Below the pieces are notes generated by a model that was given only the letters and a program-made list of their open reading frames with translations, was not told the DNA's origin and searched no databases. A stretch of DNA of 32,364 nucleotides from Entrophospora sp. SA101 (lineage: Eukaryota > Glomeromycota > Glomeromycetes > Entrophosporales > Entrophosporaceae), in contig CAUDNR010004248.1 of NCBI GenBank assembly GCA_958430865.1, positions 28,018-60,381 of the forward strand. The letters run 5' to 3'. Below, in pieces: positions 12,541 through 23,287 of the stretch (position 1 is the stretch's first letter; each line of letters starts with the position of its first letter). The translations under genes were made by a program, and so were the position numbers.

Positions 12541-12679
12541 TATGTAATTTTCAAAGACTTTCTAAAGTTATATGTATCTAATCAGATAATTGATATTAAT
12601 GATTGTCAAGTGTAATTTTGGCACTACCCCCCCCCTACAAAAACTGATTATCAAAAAATTTGTTTTTATTCATGGCTTC
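12541..12679. promoter_or_regulatory. Bidirectional promoter between DDB1 and NDUFAF6-like gene
   Basis: The DDB1 start (12540, minus) and the preferred start of the complex I assembly factor (12680, plus) are only 139 bp apart. A single short region must therefore serve both promoters and both leaders. It holds a run of eight C (near 12629) in an otherwise AT-rich sequence. No specific factor site is recognised. Confidence 0.5.
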
Positions 12680-14127
12680 ATGGCTTGTCAAAAGATTAAA
12701 TATAGATATTTATATGGTAAACTTGTCAATTCCAATTTCAAATATAATTTTTCAAGAAAAATTTCATCTTCGACAAATACAACAAAGAATAATGATCAAT
12801 TAGATAATGCTATTAAGTATTGTAGTAATCTTGTGAGGTAAGAAAGTATTATAAAAAGTAGCTTAAATTTTTCAATTGATTAAATTAATAAATCACATAA
12901 TAATAATAATAATAATAATAATAAACACATATTAGTATTTTTTTTATTTAATATTTATAAAGAAAACAAGATTCAGAAAATTATCTATGTTCATTATTTT
13001 ATCCAAAACACATTCAAAAAGTTCATTGGGCAATTCGAGCTTTTAACATTGAATTAATAATGATTCGTGATTCGGTCAGTGATCCTCGGATTGGCAAGAT
13101 GAGGATGCAGTTTTGGCGAGAAACAATAGACAACATATTTAAGGTATGGATTGTCAATCTGAAGTATCGAGAAAATCGATAATTAGACCTTTCAATTCAA
13201 AACATTATATTGTGTTATGATATAAATTTATTTATATGTTTTTCATTTATTTAATATCATCAGCAGAATAAGCCTCCTCAACAGCCTATAGCGCAAGTTT
13301 TACACAACTCTTTAGATATATGCAATGTTTCTCCGTTATTTTTTAAAAGAATTATTGATGCAAGAGTAAAGAAAAGGAATTTCTAATATAAAATAATTTA
13401 TTAATCATATTGCAAAGTAATTAATAGAAAAATTGATTATTCTAAGGATGCACTTTTGGATGATCCACCATTTATAACGTCCAAGGATTTAGAATCATAT
13501 GCTGAAAATACTGCATCTTGTCTTCTTTATTTACACTTGGAATCATTGGGTATTAAGGATATACAAGCGGATCACGCAGCCAGTCATATTGGGAAAGCTA
13601 TTGGAATTGTGACTACATTAAAGGCATTTCCATATCTTGTTAGTAAAAGAAGAATGATGTTACCAGCAGAAATCACTGCAAAGGTATTTTATCGGATATA
13701 TATAATATATATATATATATATAAATTCATTAAAAAAAATCTTTTTTTTAATTTCCAGCATAATTTTTCCCACGAAGAAATTTTTCGAAAAGGTCGTGTG
13801 CCAGGACTAAATGATGCAATTTTTGAAATTGCAACAATAGCCAATGATCATTTATTGACAGCCAGAACTTTTTTATCAAATATTCCCATAGAATCATTGC
13901 CTGCACTACTATCAGCTGTAAATAAACAAATATATATTTATTATTGTTAACTATAATTTATTCTTCCTAAATTAATACACACTCTTTATATTCTCAAGGT
14001 GTCTTGTAATTCCTATTTGAAACGTTTGGAAAAATATGATTTTGACGTGTTCAATCCAAGACTGAATATAAGAGATTGGAAATTACCATTTCAACTATGG
14101 ATAAATTATCGTCGTGGTGAATTTTGA
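12680..14127 (+). CDS. NDUFAF6: NADH dehydrogenase complex I assembly factor 6-like (squalene/phytoene synthase fold)
   Basis: Six exons (12680-12837, 12963-13143, 13264-13365, 13447-13683, 13759-13917, 13999-14127) give 321 residues. The family is a mitochondrial phytoene-synthase-like protein needed to assemble complex I, not an active terpene synthase. Visible: a basic presequence without acids (MACQKIKYRYLYGK, then NFSRKISSS) typical of mitochondrial import; a YLCSLFYPK motif and AIRAFNIELIMIRDSV in the first helices; MRMQFWRETID; LESYAENTASCLLYLHLE; the strongly conserved GIKDIQADHAASHIGKAIGI; and a C-terminal YDFDVFNPRL. An in-frame ATG at 12599 would add 27 residues, but 12680 gives the better presequence. 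Exon 3 begins at a CAGCAG tandem acceptor, so Gln may be optional at that junction. The join into exon 4 (AAG at 13444-13446) is the least certain. It is convergent with the small gene at 14312-14738. Confidence 0.9.
12898..12924. repeat. (AAT)n microsatellite in an intron
   Basis: About nine tandem ATA/AAT units lie inside the first intron of the NDUFAF6-like gene. They do not affect the reading frame. Confidence 0.8.
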
Positions 14128-14311
14128 TGAAGTTTGATGCAATATAAGTTTATTCACAAAGAAAAATTAATATTTATATTATTATTATCATTATTATCGT
14201 CATCGCCATTCATCAAATTGTTTCGAGTCTTTGTATTTTTATTTCAAAACTTTTTCGTATCCATGTCTTCTTGTTTTGAAAAAGCTATTGTTTTAAAATT
14301 AAATCTTATCA

Positions 14312-14738
14312 TCACCACTTGGCTTGAGGCAAGGTGATATTAAAAGTTTCATTACATTTGATGCAGACAGTTTTTCTTTCTGAATATCCAAAGAGCCTTG
14401 GTAAACCTAAACAAAAGGCTAAAAATAAAGTCCAAAATGTACTTTATTTTGTTTGTTTGAAATTAGATAAATTTTTAAATAAAAAAAACCAAAACATACA
14501 ATAATAATATATTAATACTTACTAATGAGATTTTAGTTCATGTGAACCACCTTTTGGACATGGGCCTAATTCTTTAGCAATATCTAACAATTCTAAAATA
14601 TTTAAATAAATTTCAATATTAATTAATTTGTAAAATTAAGAATCTTTTACGAATATAACAGTGAAAGGTTGATGCTAAATAAATTCCTTGATTGTGTTTC
14701 TTGTCAATCACTCGAGTTCCTGGATATGATGGATTCAT
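14312..14738 (-). CDS. Small zinc-binding membrane protein, BRI3/LITAF-like architecture
   Basis: Three exons (14738-14651, 14592-14523, 14441-14312) with phases 1 and 2 join to 95 residues. They were found by linking short open pieces. The order is: a short N-terminus (MNPSYPGTRVIDKKHNQG); a segment with a Cys/His pair (ELGPCPKGGSHELKSHY); a hydrophobic stretch (TFWTLFLAFCLGLPRLFGY); then CIKCNETF and a short tail. A Cys-x(n) knuckle, a membrane-dipping hydrophobic segment and a second CxxC knuckle followed by ETF/ATF resemble the split zinc ribbons of BRI3 and LITAF proteins, which sit on endosomal membranes. The resemblance is architectural; I cannot confirm homology. Only the TACATTTTGG acceptor (after 14442) keeps frame with the perfect GTAAGT donor, which supports the model. 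The gene is tail-to-tail with the NDUFAF6-like gene. Confidence 0.6.
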
Positions 14739-16593
14739 ATTTTAAATAGGAAAATAAATAAGAAAAAATTCAAATAGAATGTTTTTGAATATATATTCTT
14801 CGAATAAAAATTTATGAATTGGGAAATTAGCCAATCAAATATGAGTGGTATGGGTGCGAAATTTCAAATTCACATATCGAACGATCTGACATACGATATC
14901 CAAATTTAAATAACAATAATAGTAATATTATTAATATTAATAATCATGTTTTATCGTTTTTATTTGTTAACAAGATTTTAATAAGATGTTGCTGTGAGCA
15001 ACTAACAGTCACATGGAAAGAAAGGCAGTGATCTGCTATTACGAAGGTGTTTGCTTTTTCTTAAAAATAATCAATAAATATAACATTATGATGGCATCGT
15101 AAAAAACATCCTTAGTTTTCTAAAATGTTTTGAATATATTACATTAAAAAAGATCAAATCTATGATACCAACCAAAAGATCGATAAAATAATTAATCTAA
15201 TAGAGCCTAGAAAAAATATAAACCAAGTAAACCAACCAATGATCTAAAATACTAAGGGGAATTTAAAAATTGTAAAAAGACCGAGTTGAATCCAATTTTT
15301 TTGAAAAAATCCACGAGTTATATGATGGAGAATTGCTGCTTCTGCCGTAAAAACAAAAAACAAATTCTAGAAGGAAAGTAATAGAAGCAATCCAGGAATC
15401 AATAAAGAAAAGAATCAAAAAATGGGGAGAAAGGATGATATAGAAGATGAAAAAGGTACTGATATTACAACAATAAGAATATCATTAATAACAATAGTGA
15501 AAAGATAGGATTTACATCAGAACAGCAAAAGAATAGGTAGTGCTCAACAACAACTTCCCATGCAATTGCTCTGGTAGTTTTCTATGTTATAATTTTTCAA
15601 TTTTTAATATTTATATTAAAATCATTAATACCAAAACCATGCAGAAATGAAATTTTAAGGAAACCAATTTTGAAAAGTTCTGACAAGCAAAAAACGAGAA
15701 AACTTGGAAATAAACCTTTGATATTTTCGTTGAATTTAATCAGAGTCTCCATTCAATGTAGAATAATGGCTCCATCGCCTTGTCGTCCAAGCGATGGTGG
15801 GAAAGTTTTAGTAGACAAGTTTCTAATTAGGTCTCTTCCCAATTATACATGTTCCTTAAAGTCATCTCTGAAAGATAAATGAGTAATATTAAATTTAACA
15901 AATTAAGCTTAGGTGTTAGGTCCAACAGAACTTTCCTCTCCATCATATGCAATGCTCTACTTCATGGTGATGAAAACCGCATTAAATAAAAAGGCTTCAA
16001 CAACCTCTTCAAAAAAAAAAGATCTCGGATGTAATTTCAACAAATTCAGAGCCCCGCGGTCCCTTTGAATTGTTCCGTTGCATTGTGTCTTCGGGTAATG
16101 GGCCTAATTAAACATGCCTGAAGCGTCAAAGGTATGAAATTTTAATGATTGTTAAAGGACTACATAGTACCCGTTAGAGACTCTCGACGACATTTTTTAA
16201 TAAAATATAATATTAAACGTAATATGTGAAAATTAAAATTAGTCAATCAAAAGGAATATTGCCATAAACTTAGTTTTAGTAAGATATATATCACCCTCTA
16301 CTTTTGAAATTTTTGGGTTTCATCTCACAAAACTTTATTATTATTGGTTTTCATGCACATCACAACAATTGACATAGAAATTATCAAATCATTTTCAAAT
16401 AATTAAATTTAAAAGATTAAGTGACATGTAAATTAAAAGATTCTGTTATATGTAGGATTGGAATTTAGAATATCGAATTAAATCATTAATACAAATTTAT
16501 TTAAAAAAAATATAAAAATATAAAATGTTATATGATGATGATGGCGATTAAAAAAATTTTATTTTTTAAATAATTTTTTTGTCAACATATAAT
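14739..16593. other. Long intergenic stretch, no recognised gene
   Basis: About 1.85 kb lies between the small zinc protein and the RPL5 stop. Open frames exist (for example 15670-15882) but none shows a known motif or splice-supported extension. A patch of clearly higher GC spans about 16050-16140 (including CCCCGCGGTCCC and TTCGGGTAATGGGCC), unlike its surroundings. It could be a non-coding RNA or an old insertion, but I cannot assign it. Confidence 0.5.
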
Positions 16594-18339
16594 TTATTCG
16601 TCTTCTCCTTGATGTTTTGCCCTATAAGCTTCTATCTTTTGTTGGACTTTGTTTCTTCTTTGTTTCAAATTCAATCTAAACTTCTTGTACTATTAAAAAA
16701 CAACAATGAAAATAACATTTAAAAACATGTTGTGTAAAGAAATGCAAAATATACAAAAAAATCTGAATGATCACCTTCTTAAAGTCCTTATAATCTCCTT
16801 TCTTGTCTGTAGGTTTAAATACAGGATCACTACGGATCTTGGTATGTGCTTCTTTATAAATACACTCTAAATCATCAGCACAAATTCCAGTTTCGATAAA
16901 TTTGGAAAATTGTCGTTTATACTTGTCATCATCCTCATCTTGAAGATAGCGCATATAATCTGCCACATGTCCACCATAAATATATTTACGAAGGATACTT
17001 GAGTCAAGTGATTTCGATTCTGTGTCATAACCTGGAAATCTATTTTCTCCATGTGGAATAAAAATACCACCATCAGAAGCACCTTTAAGCACCGCAAAAA
17101 CTTTAGATCCAGTAGATGTACGTTTCAATCCAACATCTAAAAATGCTTTGAATGGAGAAGGTGAATCGTCATCATCAATTGCCTCAACTGGAGCAACTTT
17201 ACCATCTGGTTCTTTTATTCCTTGATACTTGTCAGCTAAATTAAGTTTAGTGAGAACACGTCGAGCTACCAATAAACCTGTTGCATATGCTAATTTATTA
17301 TATAAAAAATTTGTAACAATAAAAAAAACATTAGTAGATATAAATAAATAAATAAATAGTATATACACACACATACACATCTATATATGTAGATTAAAAC
17401 TAACCTGCTGCCCAATTTGTTAATCCAATTTTAATACCATATTTTTTTAATTCATGTGAATAAGCTGCTGCTAGAACATAATCTCCTTCGATTTTGGCAT
17501 ATACAATTTGAACAATGATGTCTGTGTTGGTGAAACGAACAACTAATCGATATTTTGGTGAATTATACTTATTCTTTGCTTGAACAACCAATTTTTTACG
17601 TGCATAATAATCAGTTTTTCCCTCTAAAATTAATCATCAGAAAGAGAATGAAATAATTAATTATTTGTGAGATTATTAGTTACTTATATATAGTATGGAT
17701 GAATATGTATTGAGTATAGATAGATTAATTTTTTGTGTTTATTTCAGATAGGAGCGAAAGATAGTATTAGGTTCAACATAACAGAAAACTTGTTCAGATG
17801 AACTATGTAATCATCATTAATACAACTTGAATAATTAATTAATCCCTAAAGAATTATGGTTATTGTTGCAAATGTTAACATTGTAAACGTACCTCGTCTT
17901 CTTCGATATTTAACTTGATATCTTTTGAAGTAAGCTACATATATATATTGATGTGTTGATATATTGATGAGATAATATAAATAGATAAATAAATAAAGAT
18001 TAATTATCGATTAATAATTGTGACAAATTATCTATAACCACCCTGTTAAACATTACCTTTATTTTTCACTATTTTAACAAATGTCTTTCAACGATCAATC
18101 AGTTGCAAATTATTTGATAATTGAATTTTCAATAGAGTATTAATGAAATAATAAATGGTAAAAAGAACGAATTAACAAAGTTATCATAGTAATAAATAAA
18201 TTTATAATAAATTTGCTATTATTATTATCTAGTTATTGTTATTTTAAATAAATAAGTAGTTAATGGTTCCTTAATAGTGATTTTCTATCGTGTTATTACT
18301 AATATTTGATGGCTATTTATAATTGATTAAACTTACCAT
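16594..18339 (-). CDS. RPL5: 60S ribosomal protein L5 (uL18)
   Basis: Six exons (18339-18337, 18084-18057, 17934-17893, 17623-17405, 17289-16775, 16689-16594) give 300 residues, as expected for RPL5, which binds 5S rRNA in the central protuberance of the large subunit. The first coding exon is only the ATG, followed directly by a GTAAGT donor. The second is a 28-nt microexon supplying TFVKIVKNK. The third gives [14 protein letters not shown]. Together they rebuild the conserved N-terminus (family MPFVKVVKNKAYFKRYQ). Further signatures: [89 protein letters not shown] and the basic tail [18 protein letters not shown]. Without the microexon, ATG plus G would splice to exon 3 in no better form and lose ten conserved residues. 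A CACGTG lies near 18424, about 85 bp upstream of the start. Confidence 0.95.
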
Positions 18340-18802
18340 CTTTACAAGCTAAATAAATAGATAAATTTTATTCGTTATTGTGAGATGAAAAAAAAATCTA
18401 AAAAAAAAATTTTTATAATCAATCACGTGAATTTTTATTATTGCGCCCGGTATTCAGTGTTGTGTGGGAAACATGGCATGTAACGTTATATTCCAATCAA
18501 ATTTTGAATCTCAGAAGATAGTTTCTAAATTTATACTAGTTACACGACGAAATTTCAACACTCCCGGTATTATAATATGATTTAGGTGATTTTAGGTTGA
18601 ATTTTTTTTATCTTAGTTGATGTAATTATTTTATTTTTAATCTGATTAGAGTGAAGAAGCATTTGTATGATGTGTAATTGTTTGAAACCATCATTGAGAT
18701 CAAAAAATTTTATTTGTTAAAAAAGGGATCATCTATCAAATAAAATATACATAAATATAGAATGATTATAACAAAATAGTATTATTTAAAAGTTTTTATT
18801 TA
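18340..18802. other. Spacer upstream of RPL5 and downstream of TMEM97-like gene
   Basis: This 463-bp tandem spacer should contain the RPL5 promoter. The palindrome CACGTG near 18424-18429 is a typical fungal basic helix-loop-helix site, but its role here is unproven. A short GC-rich patch (TTGCGCCCGG) follows it. No coding frame is supported. Confidence 0.45.
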
Positions 18803-19401
18803 TTATTCTTTTTTTAACAATGTATTTGCCACCCTTTCTGCTTCACGTAATTGTTTATATGAATCTATAATCATTATCAAAGGCAATATGAGATAAGGTG
18901 TATAGGCCATCAATAAAAAATTTCTTTGAGATTCACTTAATCCCTCATTACTACCAAACATCAATTCACTAATACAAGCTAGAGTTGTTGTGGCCGTATG
19001 ACTTGCATAGATTAGCAGCAGTAATCTGATTGATTTATCGCCTGTAAAAAAATAAAAATTAATGAAAATGAAAGACTTGTATTTCAAACATAAAATTAAT
19101 TTCTGTTTGCTTATATTCATATTATAATAATACCTTTCCATAAACTGATTGAGGCATAAAAAAAGAATGGTAATTGTAAAAATAATTCACAAAATAAAAA
19201 ACTTTTAAACCAAATTCTTGTAGTAGTATATAATGGATCATTGAAGTTTTCTATGTACCATTTATTAATTGATGACAAAAAACTTGGAAGAATTGTTTCA
19301 GGATAAATTGAAGTTGTATCTAATAATAATGCAGGTGGAATATGAGTAACAAAATAGATGAAATAGATGAAATCTAATGAACGATGAAAACTTGAATTCA
19401 T
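18803..19401 (-). CDS. TMEM97 / EXPERA-domain membrane protein (sigma-2 receptor family)
   Basis: Two exons (19401-19134 and 19041-18803, phase 1) give 168 residues, the usual size of the family. EXPERA proteins (TMEM97, EBP, yeast Ema19 relatives) are four-helix membrane proteins of the endoplasmic reticulum involved in sterol and lipid handling. Family signatures seen are SLDFIYFIYFVTHIPPALLL in helix 1, INKWYIENFNDPL, the very conserved WFKSFLFCELFLQLPFFFYA in helix 2, SHTATTTLACI in helix 3 and AYTPYLILPLIMIIDSY in helix 4. The C-terminus ends with NTLLKKE, a lysine-rich end compatible with ER retention. The start is the only ATG consistent with the first helix. Confidence 0.92.
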
Positions 19402-19754
19402 AATTATGATTGATATATTAATATTAATATTAATATTTATTTTTTTCTAACTTTTCGATGTAGATCATAATGTAAAAAGGTGGATCATTACTTATTTTTG
19501 CTGTCTTCCTTGACTAAATAAAGTTAAAAAAATTCACCAGACATAATTATCTTATAAAAGAAAGGGTGTGTTTGTTAATTTGCAATAGAGTTGCACAAGA
19601 TCAAGTTTGGTGATTGACGTAACCTTTGGTAATTGTTACTTAACCATTTTTGCCAGTGAATTTGAATATTTGGTGCACATCATAAAAGTATTTCAAAATG
19701 AAATTCTGTATTCGCGTTTTACCTTTATTTTTTAATTGAATTTGGAAAAAAAAA
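19402..19754. other. Divergent spacer, no gene
   Basis: About 350 bp between the TMEM97-like start (minus) and the first possible exon of the unknown helical gene (plus). It must hold both promoters. I see only AT-rich sequence with homopolymers. Confidence 0.45.
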
Positions 19755-21905
19755 ATGAAATTTATTAAAAAATATCAAACATCAAAGGTTTATATTATTT
19801 ATTATTTATTATTTTTCTTTTAAAAGAATGCAATTTTCATTAAAAAAATCTTTTAAATAGTTACCTGCCTCCTGTGTATGGTTTTTTTTTAATTTGTATT
19901 TAGGATGGTTTATCTTACATGTTATCTACTCCTTCTAAGTTGAAAAATAAAGAAAATAGTGATGAAAACAATAGCGAAATTGTTAATTTACATAATGATG
20001 GTATTTGGGAAAAGGCTGAAAAAGTTCTTAATACGAAACCAGAATCAATTGAAATTTATGAAAAATTGAATTCAATAACTACCAATCCCAATAATAAAAC
20101 TAAAAAAAAATCATTATTAATGCCAAATACCTGTCAAAACATGATTGATAATTGTCTTCAAGAAAATCATTGTAATCATTGAATTTTTTTTTTTTTTGAA
20201 AATACTATTGAATTAATAATGAATCTTAACAATATTTTCAAATTTAGATAGTGGAGCAATTGATTTGATTGGATCTTTTTATAATCAATCATACAATCCT
20301 TCAGGGTATGTATTAAATAATTTTTTCTTTGGATTTAAAATTATTAAAAACAATTCATTGTGAATAAATATAAATTAATTAACTATATTCTTTATTTTCG
20401 CATTTTTTTGTAGAAAACATATTCGTCAATTGGTTGATTTGGTGATTAATGATCAAAAGGTTAATTATAGAATGGCTCTGAAAGCACATAAAATTTTAAA
20501 TCAAATTTTACAACAAGAGGGTTCTTTACCTTTTGAAAATGTTTGGTCATCATCTCCTTCTTCAAGTGATCTTGATAGTCAAATAAATGAAATAGATGAC
20601 ATTTGGAAAGAATATAAGGATTTTTGGAATTTCATCAAAAAAACGATGTTCCAACCTCATCCAATGGATGATGATAATTTTCAAGTAAGCCAATATTTAT
20701 CATTCAGTGATTTTTTTAGTACATATGTATTGATTGAATGCACATATATAATTTAGAGAAAACTTTTATTGCTTGAACATATAGTAAGCATGTTAGAAGT
20801 TGATATAAAATTAAAACAAGGTAAAAAACAATTGAAAATATATAAATACCCATACTCTTTAAATTGCTATAAAAAATTGTTAAAATATATATCTATCAAT
20901 TTTCTATTTAGAAAATTTATCTTCAACAATATTTTTACAACTTATTCCAAACAGTTATGGTGTCCAACAACGCACAACAAACATTAAAACTCCTGTTGAT
21001 ATATTAATTTCAATATTTGACAAAGATGAAATATCTAAAGATCTTGTAAACATGATCCAAAGATTATTAGACTTGGTAAAATGTGCTTTTACTTATAATT
21101 TAAATTAACAGAATTAATTTTATTTAGTATTGAATATTAAAATAAAAAAGACTTTTGATTAATAATTTAGATGATAATTCTTTCATACTCTGAACATATT
21201 TGCTCTAAAACTTTGACAACTGAGATATACTTGAAATCAAAGCATCTTGATTCATCAAAATTCCAACTATTCCTTCAAGTGAGTTTGGTATAGATGTATA
21301 TATACTCTATTTATTTATTCATTCATTCATTTATTTATGTTTTATTAATAAATAATCTTGATTCTTATTTATAGACTTTAATATCAAACACCTTTAAAGC
21401 AAGATTGCTTGATTTAGCATTATCCAATACAGATCTTAACTCAGCTGGCCGTAATTATCGACACTTGATAAAATCACAATTAAGTTTATCAAAAATAATT
21501 AATGTTTATTTTGATTCAATCCCATTAAAAAAAACCAAAAAAGGCGAGATTATGTCTGATTTAGCATGGCGACATTACTACATGCTATATTGGATCCTTC
21601 AAAGTTACATTTCTTCAAAAATCATACGAGTTAATAATTGTGTTAATAATAACCGTAATACTAGAAGGAATAGTGGTGATGATTTGATAATGATGATTTG
21701 TGGATTAGATGAAGAAGAATATGAATTGGTGATCAATAACACAGTGGTCAACAAAATCAACAATTTACAAGAATCAATCAAGAAAAATAATATTGTTAGT
21801 TCAGACATAAAACTTCAAGTACAATTTCTATTGGAAATGCTCAGTTTGAATATTGAAAGTCTTAAATTGCTGTGTAAGCGAGGGAAACGTGATAAAAAGG
21901 TGTAA
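19755..21905 (+). CDS. Uncharacterised helical protein, about 500 residues
   Basis: Seven exons are well supported by phase and splice sites: 19904 or 19919-20171, 20248-20305, 20414-20684, 20757-20820, 20912-21075, 21171-21278 and 21375-21905. From the ATG at 19919 this gives 482 residues. A short extra first exon (19755-19787, MKFIKKYQTSK) splices in frame to 19904 and would give 498 residues, which is plausible although its donor (GTTTAT) is weak. I do not recognise the family. The protein is mostly predicted helix: IDLIGSFYNQSYNPSGKHIR, LVDLVINDQKVNYRMALKAH, a DIWKEYKDFWNFIKK stretch, PVDILISIFDKDEISKDLV, and a long last exon with an Asn/Arg-rich insert before a helical C-terminus ending CKRGKRDKKV. 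An alpha-solenoid or scaffold (for example in DNA repair) is possible but unproven. There is no signal peptide and no transmembrane segment. Confidence 0.75.
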
Positions 21906-22128
21906 ATAAATAGATACATATATATATAAAGAATTCATTTAATATATAGATATAATAGATATATGTATATATTATAAATTTTTTTATCTGCATTTTTTTA
22001 AATATATACATGTCAATAAATTTACAATAATAATAAAATTTGCGATTTAATTGATGGACAAAACAAACCAAACAGAAATTACAAATTTTAGATAAGAGAT
22101 ATATACAAAAGGTTGTTTAAACAAAAGA

Positions 22129-23186
22129 TTAATAACAAAACTTCACGTACATATATATAATAAGAAAAAAAGAACCTTTCTGTAATGATCCATGATTTAA
22201 ATATAATAATAAGTCAAGTTTCCTGCTGCTCAATAAATTTATAATAAGCAACTTTAATGTTGAAATTGGCAATTCCAATAAATCCAATGATAAAAAAAAT
22301 TTATCTACGCTTTTTGTAATAACATCAGAAAGCAAAGTTATCTTCGATTTTATATTATTAAATAGATGTTTATTAACTTGTTGATCGAATTCTTCCGAAT
22401 GTGTTTTTAACAGATGGATTAAGTTGCGCCCTTTCTCCTTCCCATCTAAGAGCCTCATGAAAACACCAACGGTTTGGTATAAACCAACAATTGTCATTTC
22501 TTTTAAATGATAATAATAATATAAATAATAATATTATTAGTATTAATATGTATGCATATAGTAAATTATTATTATTATTATAATTAAATATGAATTAAAA
22601 TAAATCCAATTCTTATTACGTGATTGATTCCTAACATATTTTACAAATATGCCGGCAGCCAACTTATAATCTTTTTGATCCGGTTTCTTGAAATATTCAA
22701 AAGCAGGGACGTAAATACTATCATAATAAGCCTTATCATTCAATTTTTCCTTGACTTTACTAAGTGCTTTCAAAATCTTAATAGTCTTTCCATCAAGTCC
22801 ATCATCATCATCACATAATCTCGGTTGTTTTTTCTTATCTTCCAGTTCTTTATTAAGTTCGAAGAACTTTCGTTTCAGTTCGTCGTGTTTTTCTTGAAGT
22901 TGATCATATCCTTCCGTATTATAATAGTATTTCTTGCTATCATCATCTCTAATTAATTCAGTACCTATTGATTTATAATTTTTCCGACCATTCGCGCTAT
23001 TTTCTATACTAATAATCAAAACAATCAACTTCTTTCAAAAAAAAAGCCGCTCATCGTCTTTCAGCAAATTATTTTTTATATTACTCATAACCCTCTTCTG
23101 GTTAGGATCAAATCCATACGAGTATCGGTTGTGATAGTTGTTGTATTATTATTAGCAGTCTCAATAGTAGTGACATTGCTTTCCAT
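22129..23186 (-). CDS. Uncharacterised coiled-coil protein, about 284 residues
   Basis: A three-exon model (23186-23092, 23008-22620, 22499-22129) keeps frame and gives 284 residues. The middle exon is the best supported: it contains a strongly charged heptad-like stretch (YDQLQEKHDELKRKFFELNK) followed by an Asp-rich turn and helices (LSKVKEKLNDKAYYDSIYV, PAFEYFKKPDQKDYKLAAGI). The third exon continues with MTIVGLYQTVGVFMRLLDGK and a Leu-rich helical region. The first exon (MESNVTTIETANNN at its start) joins through an atypical GTTATG donor and is uncertain. The C-terminal codons (GSFFLIIYMYVKFCY) look like read-through into intron or 3' sequence, so the true end may differ. I recognise no family. 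It is convergent with the unknown helical gene, with about 220 bp between stops. Confidence 0.5.
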
Positions 23187-23287
23187 TACGGAGAATATGT
23201 TTTTCTTTGATAATGTTTATTTGCGAAGCGTATTATGTTGGGAAAAAAAAACAAAAAAACATGTATGATTAAAAAAACCATATACAT

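Noticed and set aside
14134..14337. Plus-strand hydrophobic open frame
   Set aside because: Lies over the 3' exon of the minus-strand zinc protein and the spacer; composition follows AT richness.
14401..14424. Alternative acceptors before GTTTACC or CCTTTTG for the last exon of the small zinc protein
   Set aside because: With the GTAAGT donor in phase 2 the first gives an immediate stop and the second changes frame; only the acceptor before 14441 fits.
15670..15882. Plus-strand 70-codon open frame
   Set aside because: No motif, no splice partners and no conserved composition; likely chance.
17934..18339. RPL5 start as ATG-G spliced directly to the exon at 17934
   Set aside because: Frame works, but it would delete the conserved FVKIVKNK segment, which is present as a microexon with good splice sites and correct phase.
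22624..22818. Plus-strand open frame rich in Ile/Phe
   Set aside because: Complement of the coiled-coil exon on the minus strand.
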